From NCBI GenBank assembly GCA_009785435.1, contig WQWG01000018.1:1-9610 (forward strand): 9,610 nt of DNA, read 5' to 3'. The position numbers and the translations under genes were made by a program. Shown one piece after another: positions 1 to 6,571 of this stretch. Source of the DNA: Clostridiales bacterium. Lineage in GTDB: Bacteria > Bacillota > Clostridia > Peptostreptococcales > Anaerovoracaceae. The notes below the pieces were generated by a model that saw only the letters and a program-made list of their open reading frames with translations, ran no database searches and had not been told where the DNA came from. Numbering within the stretch: position 1 is the stretch's first letter; each line of letters begins with the position of its first letter.

Positions 1-1511
1 AAGTATAAGTTTGTGGTCACATACTCCGGATCGCTTGTCACGTCTATGCCCAGCGCCGTGAGCGTGTTTTCGTCTTTGTCAGAGAGTATTGCCGTACAGT
101 GCGCCCTGCATCCTTTTAGTTTGGTCAGATTTGCGATGGCGGCGTGCGCTGATGGGTTATGGTGCGCCGAAATGGTCAACGCCAAAAGGACTTCTTCGCA
201 GTTCAAGCTGGAGCGATCTTGGTTGAGTATGTCGATTTTTAAGTCCTGAAGCGTTGAAAAAACGGTCGATGAAATCATATAGATATCGTCCGGGATGCCG
301 GACAGTTTTTTGATGGCGTTTAAGATTGCCGCCGCCGCTGCCACCATTCGGTGTGAACTTCTGCCCGTGATGAATGTTCCATCAGGCATTTCAATCGCCA
401 TAACGACAACGTTATCATATTTTGCATTGCTGTTCCTTTTGTATTCCGCGTATTCTCTGGCCGGATTGACGACAAGTCTGTCCTCTACGGAAAGCCCTGT
501 GTCATCCATGAGAACCTTGGAACGGTTCAGCGCATCTTCGTCGATTTTTCCTTTTTTGTAGTTGCATTTCGCGATGATGTATCTTCGGATGATTTCCTGT
601 TTGGCCGCGTATTTGACGACTTCGTCATCGATGATGCCAAAGCCCACGCGGTTCACACACATATCAGTGGGGGATTTATAAGGGGATTCTTTGTGCGTGA
701 TCTTTTCGATGATTCGTTTCACCACCGGAAAAACTTCAATGTCTCTATTGTAGTTGACCGCCGTGATTCCGTATGCTTCCAGATGGAACGGGTCAATCAT
801 GCTGACGTCTTTTAAGTCAACCGTTGCGGTTTCATACGCTACATTGACAGGGTGTCTCAAGGGGAGATTCCATATCGGAAATGTCTCAAACTTGGCGTAG
901 CTTGCCTTTACCCCTCTCTTAAAATCATGATACAGTTGTGATAAAGAAGTGGCAAGTTTGCCGCTCCCACCGCCCGGCCCTGTAACGACGATAAGTGGTT
1001 TTGTGACTTCTATATATGGATTTGCGCCATATCCCTCATCGCTTACAATCGTGTCAACGTCTGACGGATAGCCTTTTGTGACGGTATGCTTGTACGTCTT
1101 AATGCCCCGTCTGTTCAATTTGTTTAAAAACATATTGACGGCAGGCAGGTCTTCATATCTGGTCACAACGACGCTGTTGATCGTCAGTTCATATTTTCTG
1201 AATACATCAATCAAACGAAGCACTTCAAGGTCATATGTGATGCCGAAGTCTTGCCTCGTCTTATTCGTGGTGATGTCGCCCGCGTAGACGCATATGATGA
1301 TCTCCGCTTGGTCTTTGAGTTTATGCAATAAGTTGATCTTCGCGTTTTCATCGAATCCGGGAAGCACACGCATCGCATGTTTGTCGTGTACCAATTTTCC
1401 GCCAAATTCCAAATACAGGCGCTCTGTATCTCCCGCGTCAACTCTTTCTAAAATGTATTTTGACTGTTCTTCTATATACCGTGCTGAATCAAAGCCAACC
1501 GCTAACGACAT
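1..1511 (-). CDS. DUF1846 family protein, C-terminus cut by window edge
   Basis: An open frame reads from ATG at 1511 to the left edge without a stop, giving 503 codons. The family is usually about 500 residues and the last visible residues (VTTNLY) resemble its usual C-terminal end, so only a few residues should be missing. I recognise the family from its N-terminus ([19 protein letters not shown], then LYLEFGGKL), [36 protein letters not shown] and [18 protein letters not shown] glycine-rich TGPGGGSGK at residues 177-185 resembles a phosphate-binding loop. There is no signal peptide or membrane segment, so it is probably cytoplasmic. The biochemical role is unknown to me. The start is supported by a GGGAGG Shine-Dalgarno at 1523-1528, which lies inside the last codons of the protease gene upstream; only 4 bases separate that stop from this ATG, so translational coupling is likely. 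It is the last visible gene of the ddl operon. Confidence 0.88.
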   Translation of the reverse strand, partial: MSLAVGFDSARYIEEQSKYILERVDAGDTERLYLEFGGKLVHDKHAMRVLPGFDENAKINLLHKLKDQAEIIICVYAGDITTNKTRQDFGITYDLEVLRLIDVFRKYELTINSVVVTRYEDLPAVNMFLNKLNRRGIKTYKHTVTKGYPSDVDTIVSDEGYGANPYIEVTKPLIVVTGPGGGSGKLATSLSQLYHDFKRGVKASYAKFETFPIWNLPLRHPVNVAYETATVDLKDVSMIDPFHLEAYGITAVNYNRDIEVFPVVKRIIEKITHKESPYKSPTDMCVNRVGFGIIDDEVVKYAAKQEIIRRYIIAKCNYKKGKIDEDALNRSKVLMDDTGLSVEDRLVVNPAREYAEYKRNSNAKYDNVVVMAIEMPDGTFITGRSSHRMVAAAAAILNAIKKLSGIPDDIYMISSTVFSTLQDLKIDILNQDRSSLNCEEVLLALTISAHHNPSAHAAIANLTKLKGCRAHCTAILSDKDENTLTALGIDVTSDPEYVTTNLY

Positions 1512-1515
1512 GGTT

Positions 1516-3015
1516 TTAACGTCCTCCCAGTAATTCTATTGCTTTTTGCAATTGCAAATCTGTTTCCGAGTCATTGTTTATGTATGCTGACGTCACTTCC
1601 CGGATTCTGCTCATCGTTGTAAAATCCAGAACGCCATAGACATATAAGCCTTGTTCTTGTTGGAACAACCTTATCGCCTGCACTGTAGCGTCATCCATCA
1701 CCGCTGTCATCTCGAGCGAATAGCCCAAAAGGAATAGGCGCTGTTGTGCCGCGAATACGTTTATTCCCGTATCTCCGGCTCGTGGCCTTGTGTTTTCTGC
1801 AAATGGCGCAAATGCTTGATACAAACGCGCCGCTTCTTCCCGATGTTCGCCCAGACTGTTTCTGACGACATAATCCGGCATAATGCCTACATTGTGTATG
1901 TCGTTTTTGTCAGGGGTGAGGAAATAATAGATGGAAAGTGTGTGCGGCCGTCTTTCGTCTGTGTACGCCATCATCTGCGCTGTGCCTTTTCCGTATGTAA
2001 CCGTGCCGACGATCGTTGCCACATTGTGGTCTTGAAGCGCTCCCGCCAGTATTTCCGACGCGCTTGCGCTGTGTTCGTTTACAAGGAGTACCGTTTCAAG
2101 CAAGCGGCCTGTCCGGCTTGTGGCATGGATGCTTTCGAATATTTCGCCTCTTTGCTTCATGTGAACGATATATCCGTCTGAGATGAATTCATTGGCGATG
2201 TCGATGGCGACGTTTACAAGGCCGCCCGAATTATTCCTTAAATCCAAAACCAGCGATTCGGCACCGTCACCAATGAGCTGCTCCCGCGCGGCTCTGAATT
2301 CTCTCGCGCCATTCGCACCAAAGCGTCTTAGTGCGATGTATCCGATGTTGTCTTCAAGCATTTCATAGTCTATGTTTGCCCGGACAACCCTTTCTCTGGT
2401 GATTGCGAACGTCCTGTTTGCACCTGCCCTTTGAACGGTCAGTTGAACACTCGTGCCTGTTCTTCCCCGAAGCATGTTGCTGATCTCCTGCAAGCTGTTT
2501 TCAGAGACGTCTTGCCCGTCAATGCTCCGGATAATGTCTCCTGACAGGACACCCGCCCGCGCAGCCGGTCCTCCTGCAATGACTTCCGTTATGACACAGA
2601 CATTGCCCGGATTCATCGTCATCACGACGCCGATGCCTTCAAACTCTCCGATGGCATGTTCGATGAATGCTTGTCCCGCTTCCTCCGTAAAAAAAACGCT
2701 GTTCGGGTCGCCAAGGGAGTTCATCGCGCCTTGGAAAGCTCCGTTGACCAGAGTTTCAAAGTCTACTTCATCTTTGTAGTTTTCATGAATGTATTTCAGA
2801 AATCGTTCAAGTTCTCTCAGCCTATCGCTTAAGCGCTCTTGCTCCTGCGGCGTTATTCCCGTATGGAGATCCATAAGCGTCCTGTTGGACGCATACACAT
2901 TTTCCTTTTCCGCCCCGTAAACGGGTGTTAAGAAAAATATAAAAGAGAACGAAGATAGCACCATTGCAATAACGATGATGAATACGATCACTTTTGTTGT
3001 TTTTCTGTTCATCAT
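1516..3015 (-). CDS. ctpA: S41 C-terminal processing protease (CtpA/CtpB type)
   Basis: This is a 499-residue secreted or membrane-anchored serine protease that cleaves substrates near their C-termini outside the membrane. Domains in order: a hydrophobic N-terminal segment at about 8-30, with a possible signal peptidase site after VYG at 34; a helical region at 55-120 ([19 protein letters not shown]); a PDZ domain at about 120-205; the S41 peptidase core at about 215-385; and a peptidoglycan-binding-like domain at about 415-475 ([16 protein letters not shown]). The expected catalytic set is present: Ser318 in SASASEI, Lys343 in YGKG and Gln347. The Ser-Lys and Lys-Gln spacings of 25 and 4 match those of B. 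subtilis CtpB. Two adjacent ATGs (3015, 3012) follow an AGGGAG at 3025-3030; either could be used. It lies 18 bases downstream of the DUF1934 gene. The ctpA/ctpB paralogues cannot be told apart here, so the symbol is by family. The peptidoglycan-binding domain suggests action at the wall. Confidence 0.93.
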   Translation of the reverse strand: MMNRKTTKVIVFIIVIAMVLSSFSFIFFLTPVYGAEKENVYASNRTLMDLHTGITPQEQERLSDRLRELERFLKYIHENYKDEVDFETLVNGAFQGAMNSLGDPNSVFFTEEAGQAFIEHAIGEFEGIGVVMTMNPGNVCVITEVIAGGPAARAGVLSGDIIRSIDGQDVSENSLQEISNMLRGRTGTSVQLTVQRAGANRTFAITRERVVRANIDYEMLEDNIGYIALRRFGANGAREFRAAREQLIGDGAESLVLDLRNNSGGLVNVAIDIANEFISDGYIVHMKQRGEIFESIHATSRTGRLLETVLLVNEHSASASEILAGALQDHNVATIVGTVTYGKGTAQMMAYTDERRPHTLSIYYFLTPDKNDIHNVGIMPDYVVRNSLGEHREEAARLYQAFAPFAENTRPRAGDTGINVFAAQQRLFLLGYSLEMTAVMDDATVQAIRLFQQEQGLYVYGVLDFTTMSRIREVTSAYINNDSETDLQLQKAIELLGGR

Positions 3016-3033
3016 AATTTTTTTCTCCCTGCG

Positions 3034-3462
3034 TTACATCACTTCAATATTTAATTTGTTCCTGCCCTCTGCAAGCCCCTTTAAGCTGATGTTGTAATCG
3101 ATGTTCACGCTTCCTTTGCCCTCGGCAGCGCACAGATTGTTTTCGATCGCGTTTGTCAGCACTTCCATTTCGACAGCGCCAAACGGTGTTTCGTAAAAGC
3201 CCGTGTAGCGTTTTCCTTTTCGGAACTCTATTTCGGTATCGATCTCTATGCCCTCGCCAAGTCTGCTCATTTTGATCTCGTCTCCTGTAAATTCAAGCTT
3301 CGTTTTGCACCCCGGCATGCCTGAAAATTCGCTTTCTTCATACACGAGGTATAGCGATTGATCTTCTTCATAGAGCTGTCCCTCTGTAACAAATTCCAGC
3401 TGAACTTCCTCCATATCACTGGATAGCTGTTTGCCTATGATTCTTAACATAATATCTTTCAT
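3034..3462 (-). CDS. DUF1934 (YwiB-like) small beta-barrel protein
   Basis: This 142-residue protein has no signal peptide or membrane segment. It matches the DUF1934/YwiB pattern: MLRIIGKQ at the start, then ELFVTEG-like LEFVTEGQLY, LYLVYEESEFSGMPGCKTKLEF, a basic segment FRKGKRYTGFYETPFGAVEMEV, and the final IDYNISLKG. The family is thought to form a lipocalin-like beta-barrel; its function is not established. Its 5' end overlaps the 3' end of ddl by 47 bases if it starts at 3462. That ATG has a GTGGA-type Shine-Dalgarno about 8 bases upstream. A second in-frame ATG at 3450 would shorten the overlap to 35 bases and is possible, since the conserved part begins there. It sits between ddl and the S41 protease, 18 bases before the latter, which argues for co-transcription. 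Confidence 0.8.
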   Translation of the reverse strand: MKDIMLRIIGKQLSSDMEEVQLEFVTEGQLYEEDQSLYLVYEESEFSGMPGCKTKLEFTGDEIKMSRLGEGIEIDTEIEFRKGKRYTGFYETPFGAVEMEVLTNAIENNLCAAEGKGSVNIDYNISLKGLAEGRNKLNIEVM

Positions 3463-4468
3463 AACCTAATTCCACAATCCTTTCAAGCAACCCGGAGTAT
3501 GTAATGCCTGTGCTCTGCCACAGCTGCGGAAACATGCTGTATTTTGTAAATCCGGGAATTGTATTGATTTCACTTATATATATCTTATTTGTCTTATTTT
3601 CAAGAAAAAAATCGACTCTGGAAAAGCCTGCGCAGTCGAGTGCTTGATACGCTTTTACTGCCAGTTGTCTGATTTGTTCTGCGATGTCAGGGTTTACCCG
3701 AGCCGGAATTTCAACTTCCGACCGGCCACCGTCAAAATATTTTGTATGGTAATCGTAAAATTCCGCCGCCGGACATATTTCGCCCACAACGGAGGCTTCG
3801 ATTTCGATGTTGCCAAGCATTGCCGCTTCCAACTCTCTGGCATCAATGCCCTCTTCAATGATCAGCCGCCGATCGTATTTTGCCGCTTCATACAGCGCCG
3901 CGATCAACGCGCTCCGATTTTTTGCTTTATTGATGCCTACGCTTGATCCCATGTTCGCCGGCTTGACAAAAAACGGGTATTTGCCTGAAAGCTCTTGTTC
4001 GATTTTGTCTGCCAGAAGTTCATCATTTGTGCCGAGGTCTTCTGACATCATAGTTGTATAGGCACAGACCGGAAGTCCGACGGATGTAAAAATTTCTTTC
4101 GCTGCGATCTTATCCATCGCAAGCGCCGAAGCAAGTACGCCGCAACCTGCGTATGGCACGTCGAGCATTTCAAAAAGACCCTGAATGGTTCCATCCTCGC
4201 CGTACGGCCCATGCAATACAGGAAACGCAAAATCGATTTCCTGTTTTAAATCGCCGGGATTAAAGGGTACCGCTTTTTTTTCCCACTCTCCGTTTTCGAT
4301 ATCTGAGGCGGAGCCGTCGTATCGCTTCCATTCCCCTCGCCTCGTTATGCCGATGCAAATGACTTGAAACTTGTTGCGGTCAAGCGCATTGATAACGGAT
4401 GTTGCGGACATCAGGGAAACGGTATGTTCGCCTGAGCGCCCTCCAAAAATAATTCCGATTTTGATCAT
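3416..4468 (-). CDS. ddl: D-alanine--D-alanine ligase
   Basis: This is a 350-residue ATP-grasp enzyme that joins two D-alanines, using ATP, to make the dipeptide ending the peptidoglycan stem; it acts in the cytoplasm. The N-terminal [14 protein letters not shown] (residues 9-22) holds the conserved Glu14 that contacts the first D-Ala; the family's usual EHEVS is EHTVS here. LHGPYGEDG (85-93), the ATP-binding [12 protein letters not shown] (167-178), SRVDFF (283-288) and [10 protein letters not shown] (299-308) are all intact. FYDYHTKY (237-244) is the substrate-loop pattern of D-Ala-adding enzymes and not the pattern of VanA-type D-Ala-D-Lac ligases, so ordinary Ddl specificity is expected. 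A TGA lies in frame immediately upstream (one codon before the ATG), so ATG 4468 is the first possible start. No good Shine-Dalgarno lies at the normal distance; the strong one is 36 bases upstream, beyond a hairpin. It is the first gene of the operon. Confidence 0.96.
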   Translation of the reverse strand: MIKIGIIFGGRSGEHTVSLMSATSVINALDRNKFQVICIGITRRGEWKRYDGSASDIENGEWEKKAVPFNPGDLKQEIDFAFPVLHGPYGEDGTIQGLFEMLDVPYAGCGVLASALAMDKIAAKEIFTSVGLPVCAYTTMMSEDLGTNDELLADKIEQELSGKYPFFVKPANMGSSVGINKAKNRSALIAALYEAAKYDRRLIIEEGIDARELEAAMLGNIEIEASVVGEICPAAEFYDYHTKYFDGGRSEVEIPARVNPDIAEQIRQLAVKAYQALDCAGFSRVDFFLENKTNKIYISEINTIPGFTKYSMFPQLWQSTGITYSGLLERIVELGYERYYVKNHRQTAIQ

Positions 4469-4480
4469 GCTTCATTCGCT

Positions 4481-4500
4481 CAAATTGCGTCTGCAATCTG
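4481..4500 (-). promoter_or_regulatory. Hairpin between Shine-Dalgarno and ddl start
   Basis: In the ddl leader RNA, CAGATTGC can pair with GCAATTTG across the loop AGAC, an 8-bp stem with one G-U pair. It lies between the strong AAGGAG (4505-4510) and the ddl ATG (4468). If folded, it shortens the effective Shine-Dalgarno-to-ATG gap from 36 to about 16 bases. A regulatory role is inference. Confidence 0.5.
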
Positions 4501-4504
4501 AATA

Positions 4505-4510
4505 CTCCTT
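4505..4510 (-). promoter_or_regulatory. Displaced strong Shine-Dalgarno upstream of ddl
   Basis: AAGGAG sits 36 bases before the ddl ATG, too far for normal use. It is 8 bases before a TTG at 4496, which opens a 38-codon frame ending in TGA at 4380-4382. That frame is out of register with ddl and overlaps its first 30 codons. The site may serve this leader frame, or ddl itself through the intervening hairpin. Confidence 0.5.
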
Positions 4511-4526
4511 TTTTTGATCCTTGTTC

Positions 4527-4556
4527 ATTATACCATATATATATGTTGTGTTTCTA
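4527..4556 (-). promoter_or_regulatory. Promoter of the ddl operon (extended -10)
   Basis: On the minus strand, TGGTATAAT (4527-4535) is a perfect extended -10 (TGn plus TATAAT). TAGAAA at 4551-4556 could serve as a weak -35 with an 18-bp spacer (4 of 6 consensus bases). Transcription would start near 4520, leaving a leader of about 50 bases. No intrinsic terminator is visible between the mutase stop and this promoter, so read-through from the mutase gene is also possible. Confidence 0.75.
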
Positions 4557-4578
4557 AAGAATTTTACGAAAAACTGCG

Positions 4579-6300
4579 CTAATTTTTGTTAATATGCAAC
4601 GTAATTTCTTTTTCCAGCAATTCAAGTTCGTCCTCGGCTGCTTTTTTTGAGATGCATTTCGCCGACAAGTATATTTTCAGCTTTGGTTCTGTGCCTGACG
4701 GGCGTACGATAAAGCCTCCGCCATTTTCGAGAATTGCTTCGATGACGTTTGCCTTTGGCAGGCCTGACGACATCTCTTTATAGTCTATCGTTTGCACGGC
4801 TTGTTGCCCTGCGATTTCGTTAATCGGGTTTTTCCGAAGCGCATCCATGATCCCGGCGATCTTGCGCATGCCTTTTTCGCCCTCAAATGTAAATTCGATC
4901 AAACTGCTCAAGAAATATCCGTATGTTTCGTATAGTTCCGCGAGCCTTTCCGCCAACGTTTTGCCCTGCTTTTTATAATACGCCGCCATTTGACAGATGA
5001 GCATCGCCGCATTTACCGCGTCTTTGTCTCTAACATATGTCCCGGAAAGGTACCCGGTGCTTTCTTCAAACCCAAAAATGTAATCCCGTTCTCTTCCCCG
5101 GGATGCAAGCTCCGTAATGGTTTCCCCTATGTATTTAAACCCTGTCAGCGTTGTCTTCATGGAAACACCATACGCCTCTGCAATCCGATCTGCCATTTTG
5201 CTGCTCACAATCGTCCTTACGGCAACCGGATTTTCAGGCATTGTCTTTGATGCTGTCCGCATCGTACAGATAAAATCAAGCAACAGGATGCCGACTTCGT
5301 TTCCGTTTGGCAGCATCTCTCCCGCATCTGTCGCAATCGCAATGCCGACCCTGTCGCTGTCGGGATCCGTCGCGATCAGTAAATCCGCCCCCACTTTCCT
5401 GAATTGTTCAAGGCCTTTTTCAAGCGCTTCTTTTTTCTCCGGGTTTGGGTACGGACATGTCGGGAAGTTTCCGTCAGGAAGTTCTTGCTCTGCAACGATA
5501 TGGATGTTGTTGACGCCGATTTTTCCAAGGACTGTCCTCACGGGAATATTTCCGGCTCCATTCAGCGGCGTATAGACGACAGACAGGCTTGCCAAGTCTT
5601 GTCGCATTTCGCTTTCGCTCGTCCACGCCATCTTTTCGGCAATGACCGCTTCATAAAACGCGTTTTTGGTTTCTTCTTTCATATCGGTCAGCGTTGCGGC
5701 TTCTTTGCTTTCCGGCTCTTCAAAGATATCCGTTTCCGATATGTATTTGAATATTTCTTCTGCAGCGCTGTCCGTTACCTGACATCCGTTTTCGTCATAT
5801 ACTTTGTACCCGTTGTAGTTGTACGGGTTATGACTTGCCGTAATCATGATGCCCACTGCGCATTTATGATATCTTGTCGCAAACGAAAGTGCAGGAACTG
5901 GCATCAACGTGTTGTACAAGTACACATCGATGTTGCATGCCAGAAACGTTTCGGCAACCGTTTTCGCAAACAACTCGGAGTTGATCCTGCTGTCATAGCC
6001 GATTGCCGCTGATGGTTTTTCGTAGTGCGCATTGATGTATTTCGCGACTCCGATCGTCGCTTTTCTCACGGTGTAGATATTCATTCGGTTGCTTCCGGCA
6101 CCAAGCAGACCTCTCAATCCGCCTGTTCCAAATTCAAGCTCTTTGTAAAAGCGGTCATTGATTTCTTCAAGCGCCGTCTGTCTGATCTGAATGTCTTCGC
6201 TTTCCGCGTTTTTCTTCAACTCAATCAATTCTGACAGGTTGTCTGTGTCCATGTTTTTATATGAAATCCAGCGGTCTATCTTTGCAAATTTTTCACTCAT
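4579..6300 (-). CDS. pgcA: Alpha-D-phosphohexomutase (phosphoglucomutase, PgcA-like)
   Basis: This 573-residue cytoplasmic enzyme most likely interconverts glucose-1-phosphate and glucose-6-phosphate through a phosphoserine intermediate, feeding UDP-glucose and envelope sugar synthesis. All family signatures are present: FGTGGLRG (57-64), the catalytic loop TASHNP (154-159) with Ser156, the metal-binding DPDSDR (312-317), the sugar-binding loop GFEESTGY (410-417) and the phosphate-binding RPSGTEPK (533-540). Its length and N-terminal FYKELEFGTGG and NRMNIYTVRKA stretches place it with the long B. subtilis PgcA-type enzymes. Phosphomannomutase or phosphopentomutase activity cannot be excluded from sequence alone. 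ATG 6300 has AGAGGA at 6308-6313, 7 bases upstream. The gene is divergent from htrA, has its own promoter, and ends 110 bases before ddl on the same strand. Confidence 0.92.
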   Translation of the reverse strand: MSEKFAKIDRWISYKNMDTDNLSELIELKKNAESEDIQIRQTALEEINDRFYKELEFGTGGLRGLLGAGSNRMNIYTVRKATIGVAKYINAHYEKPSAAIGYDSRINSELFAKTVAETFLACNIDVYLYNTLMPVPALSFATRYHKCAVGIMITASHNPYNYNGYKVYDENGCQVTDSAAEEIFKYISETDIFEEPESKEAATLTDMKEETKNAFYEAVIAEKMAWTSESEMRQDLASLSVVYTPLNGAGNIPVRTVLGKIGVNNIHIVAEQELPDGNFPTCPYPNPEKKEALEKGLEQFRKVGADLLIATDPDSDRVGIAIATDAGEMLPNGNEVGILLLDFICTMRTASKTMPENPVAVRTIVSSKMADRIAEAYGVSMKTTLTGFKYIGETITELASRGRERDYIFGFEESTGYLSGTYVRDKDAVNAAMLICQMAAYYKKQGKTLAERLAELYETYGYFLSSLIEFTFEGEKGMRKIAGIMDALRKNPINEIAGQQAVQTIDYKEMSSGLPKANVIEAILENGGGFIVRPSGTEPKLKIYLSAKCISKKAAEDELELLEKEITLHINKN

Positions 6301-6370
6301 TTCTCAATCCTCTTCTGAACGCATCGTGCTCGCAGTGCGCCTGACGACGGGTCTTCTGTATCAATTCATT

Positions 6371-6399
6371 ATTGTATCACAAAGTTGCGAATATTCCAT
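6371..6399 (-). promoter_or_regulatory. Promoter of the phosphohexomutase gene (extended -10)
   Basis: On the minus strand, TGATACAAT (6371-6379) is an extended -10 (TGn plus TACAAT). A -35 at 17-bp spacing would be ATGGAA at 6394-6399, which is poor, consistent with reliance on the extended -10. The predicted leader is about 60 bases and contains the AGAGGA site. The htrA regulatory array begins only about 17 bp upstream of this -35 position, so the two promoters may influence each other. Confidence 0.6.
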
Positions 6400-6415
6400 G
6401 TGGATTTTTTTGTAT

Positions 6416-6465
6416 TTCATAGATTCTTTATAGATTCTTCATAAAATCTTCACATTTTATTGTCA
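6416..6465 (+). promoter_or_regulatory. Five-copy 11-bp-phased operator array (Pho-box-like) before htrA
   Basis: Five hexamers recur exactly every 11 bp: TTCATA at 6416, TTTATA at 6427, TTCATA at 6438, TTCACA at 6449 and TTGTCA at 6460, each separated by 5 bp. A weaker sixth (CTGTTA, 6471) runs into the -10. TTNAYA with 5-bp gaps is the pattern of B. subtilis PhoP boxes, and 11-bp direct repeats are typical of OmpR/PhoB-family response regulators in general. The array ends 9 bp before the htrA -10 and occupies the place of a -35 box, as at activator-dependent promoters. Spacing and sequence are seen directly; the regulator's identity is unknown. Confidence 0.7.
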
Positions 6466-6471
6466 AAATTC

Positions 6472-6480
6472 TGTTATACT
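6472..6480 (+). promoter_or_regulatory. htrA: htrA promoter -10 (extended)
   Basis: TGTTATACT is an extended -10 (TGn plus TATACT). No -35 stands at 16-18 bp; the best, TTCACA at 6449-6454, is 20 bp away and belongs to the 11-bp array. Transcription would start near 6487 with a leader of about 85 bases. Weak core elements plus the array suggest dependence on an activator. Confidence 0.65.
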
Positions 6481-6559
6481 ATTTGTAAAGGCAGCATTGT
6501 TACAACGCATACATGATATATGAAATAATGGTTATGATAGAACCAGCTGAACAAGAAAA

Positions 6560-6567
6560 GAGGTGAT
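6560..6567 (+). promoter_or_regulatory. htrA: Shine-Dalgarno that fixes the htrA start
   Basis: GAGGTGAT matches eight consecutive bases complementary to the 16S rRNA tail. It places the start at ATG 6572. The in-frame GTG at 6563 lies inside this site and cannot reasonably be the start. Confidence 0.8.
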
Positions 6568-6571
6568 ATGC

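Noticed and set aside
13..1533. Several plus-strand frames of 69-88 codons
   Set aside because: They lie opposite the DUF1846 gene, which reads without interruption and matches its family along its length.
4541..4578. Terminator after the phosphohexomutase gene
   Set aside because: No GC-rich stem followed by a U-tract is present in the bases after its stop.
5404..6012. 202-codon plus-strand frame opposite the phosphohexomutase
   Set aside because: Phe/Arg-rich shadow of a well-supported minus-strand gene; no start signals.
6528..6566. 12-codon upstream frame ending at the htrA ribosome binding site
   Set aside because: No Shine-Dalgarno precedes its ATG and a frame this short is expected by chance; its stop near the htrA start is only suggestive.
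6563..6571. GTG start three codons upstream for htrA
   Set aside because: The GTG is inside the Shine-Dalgarno that serves ATG 6572.
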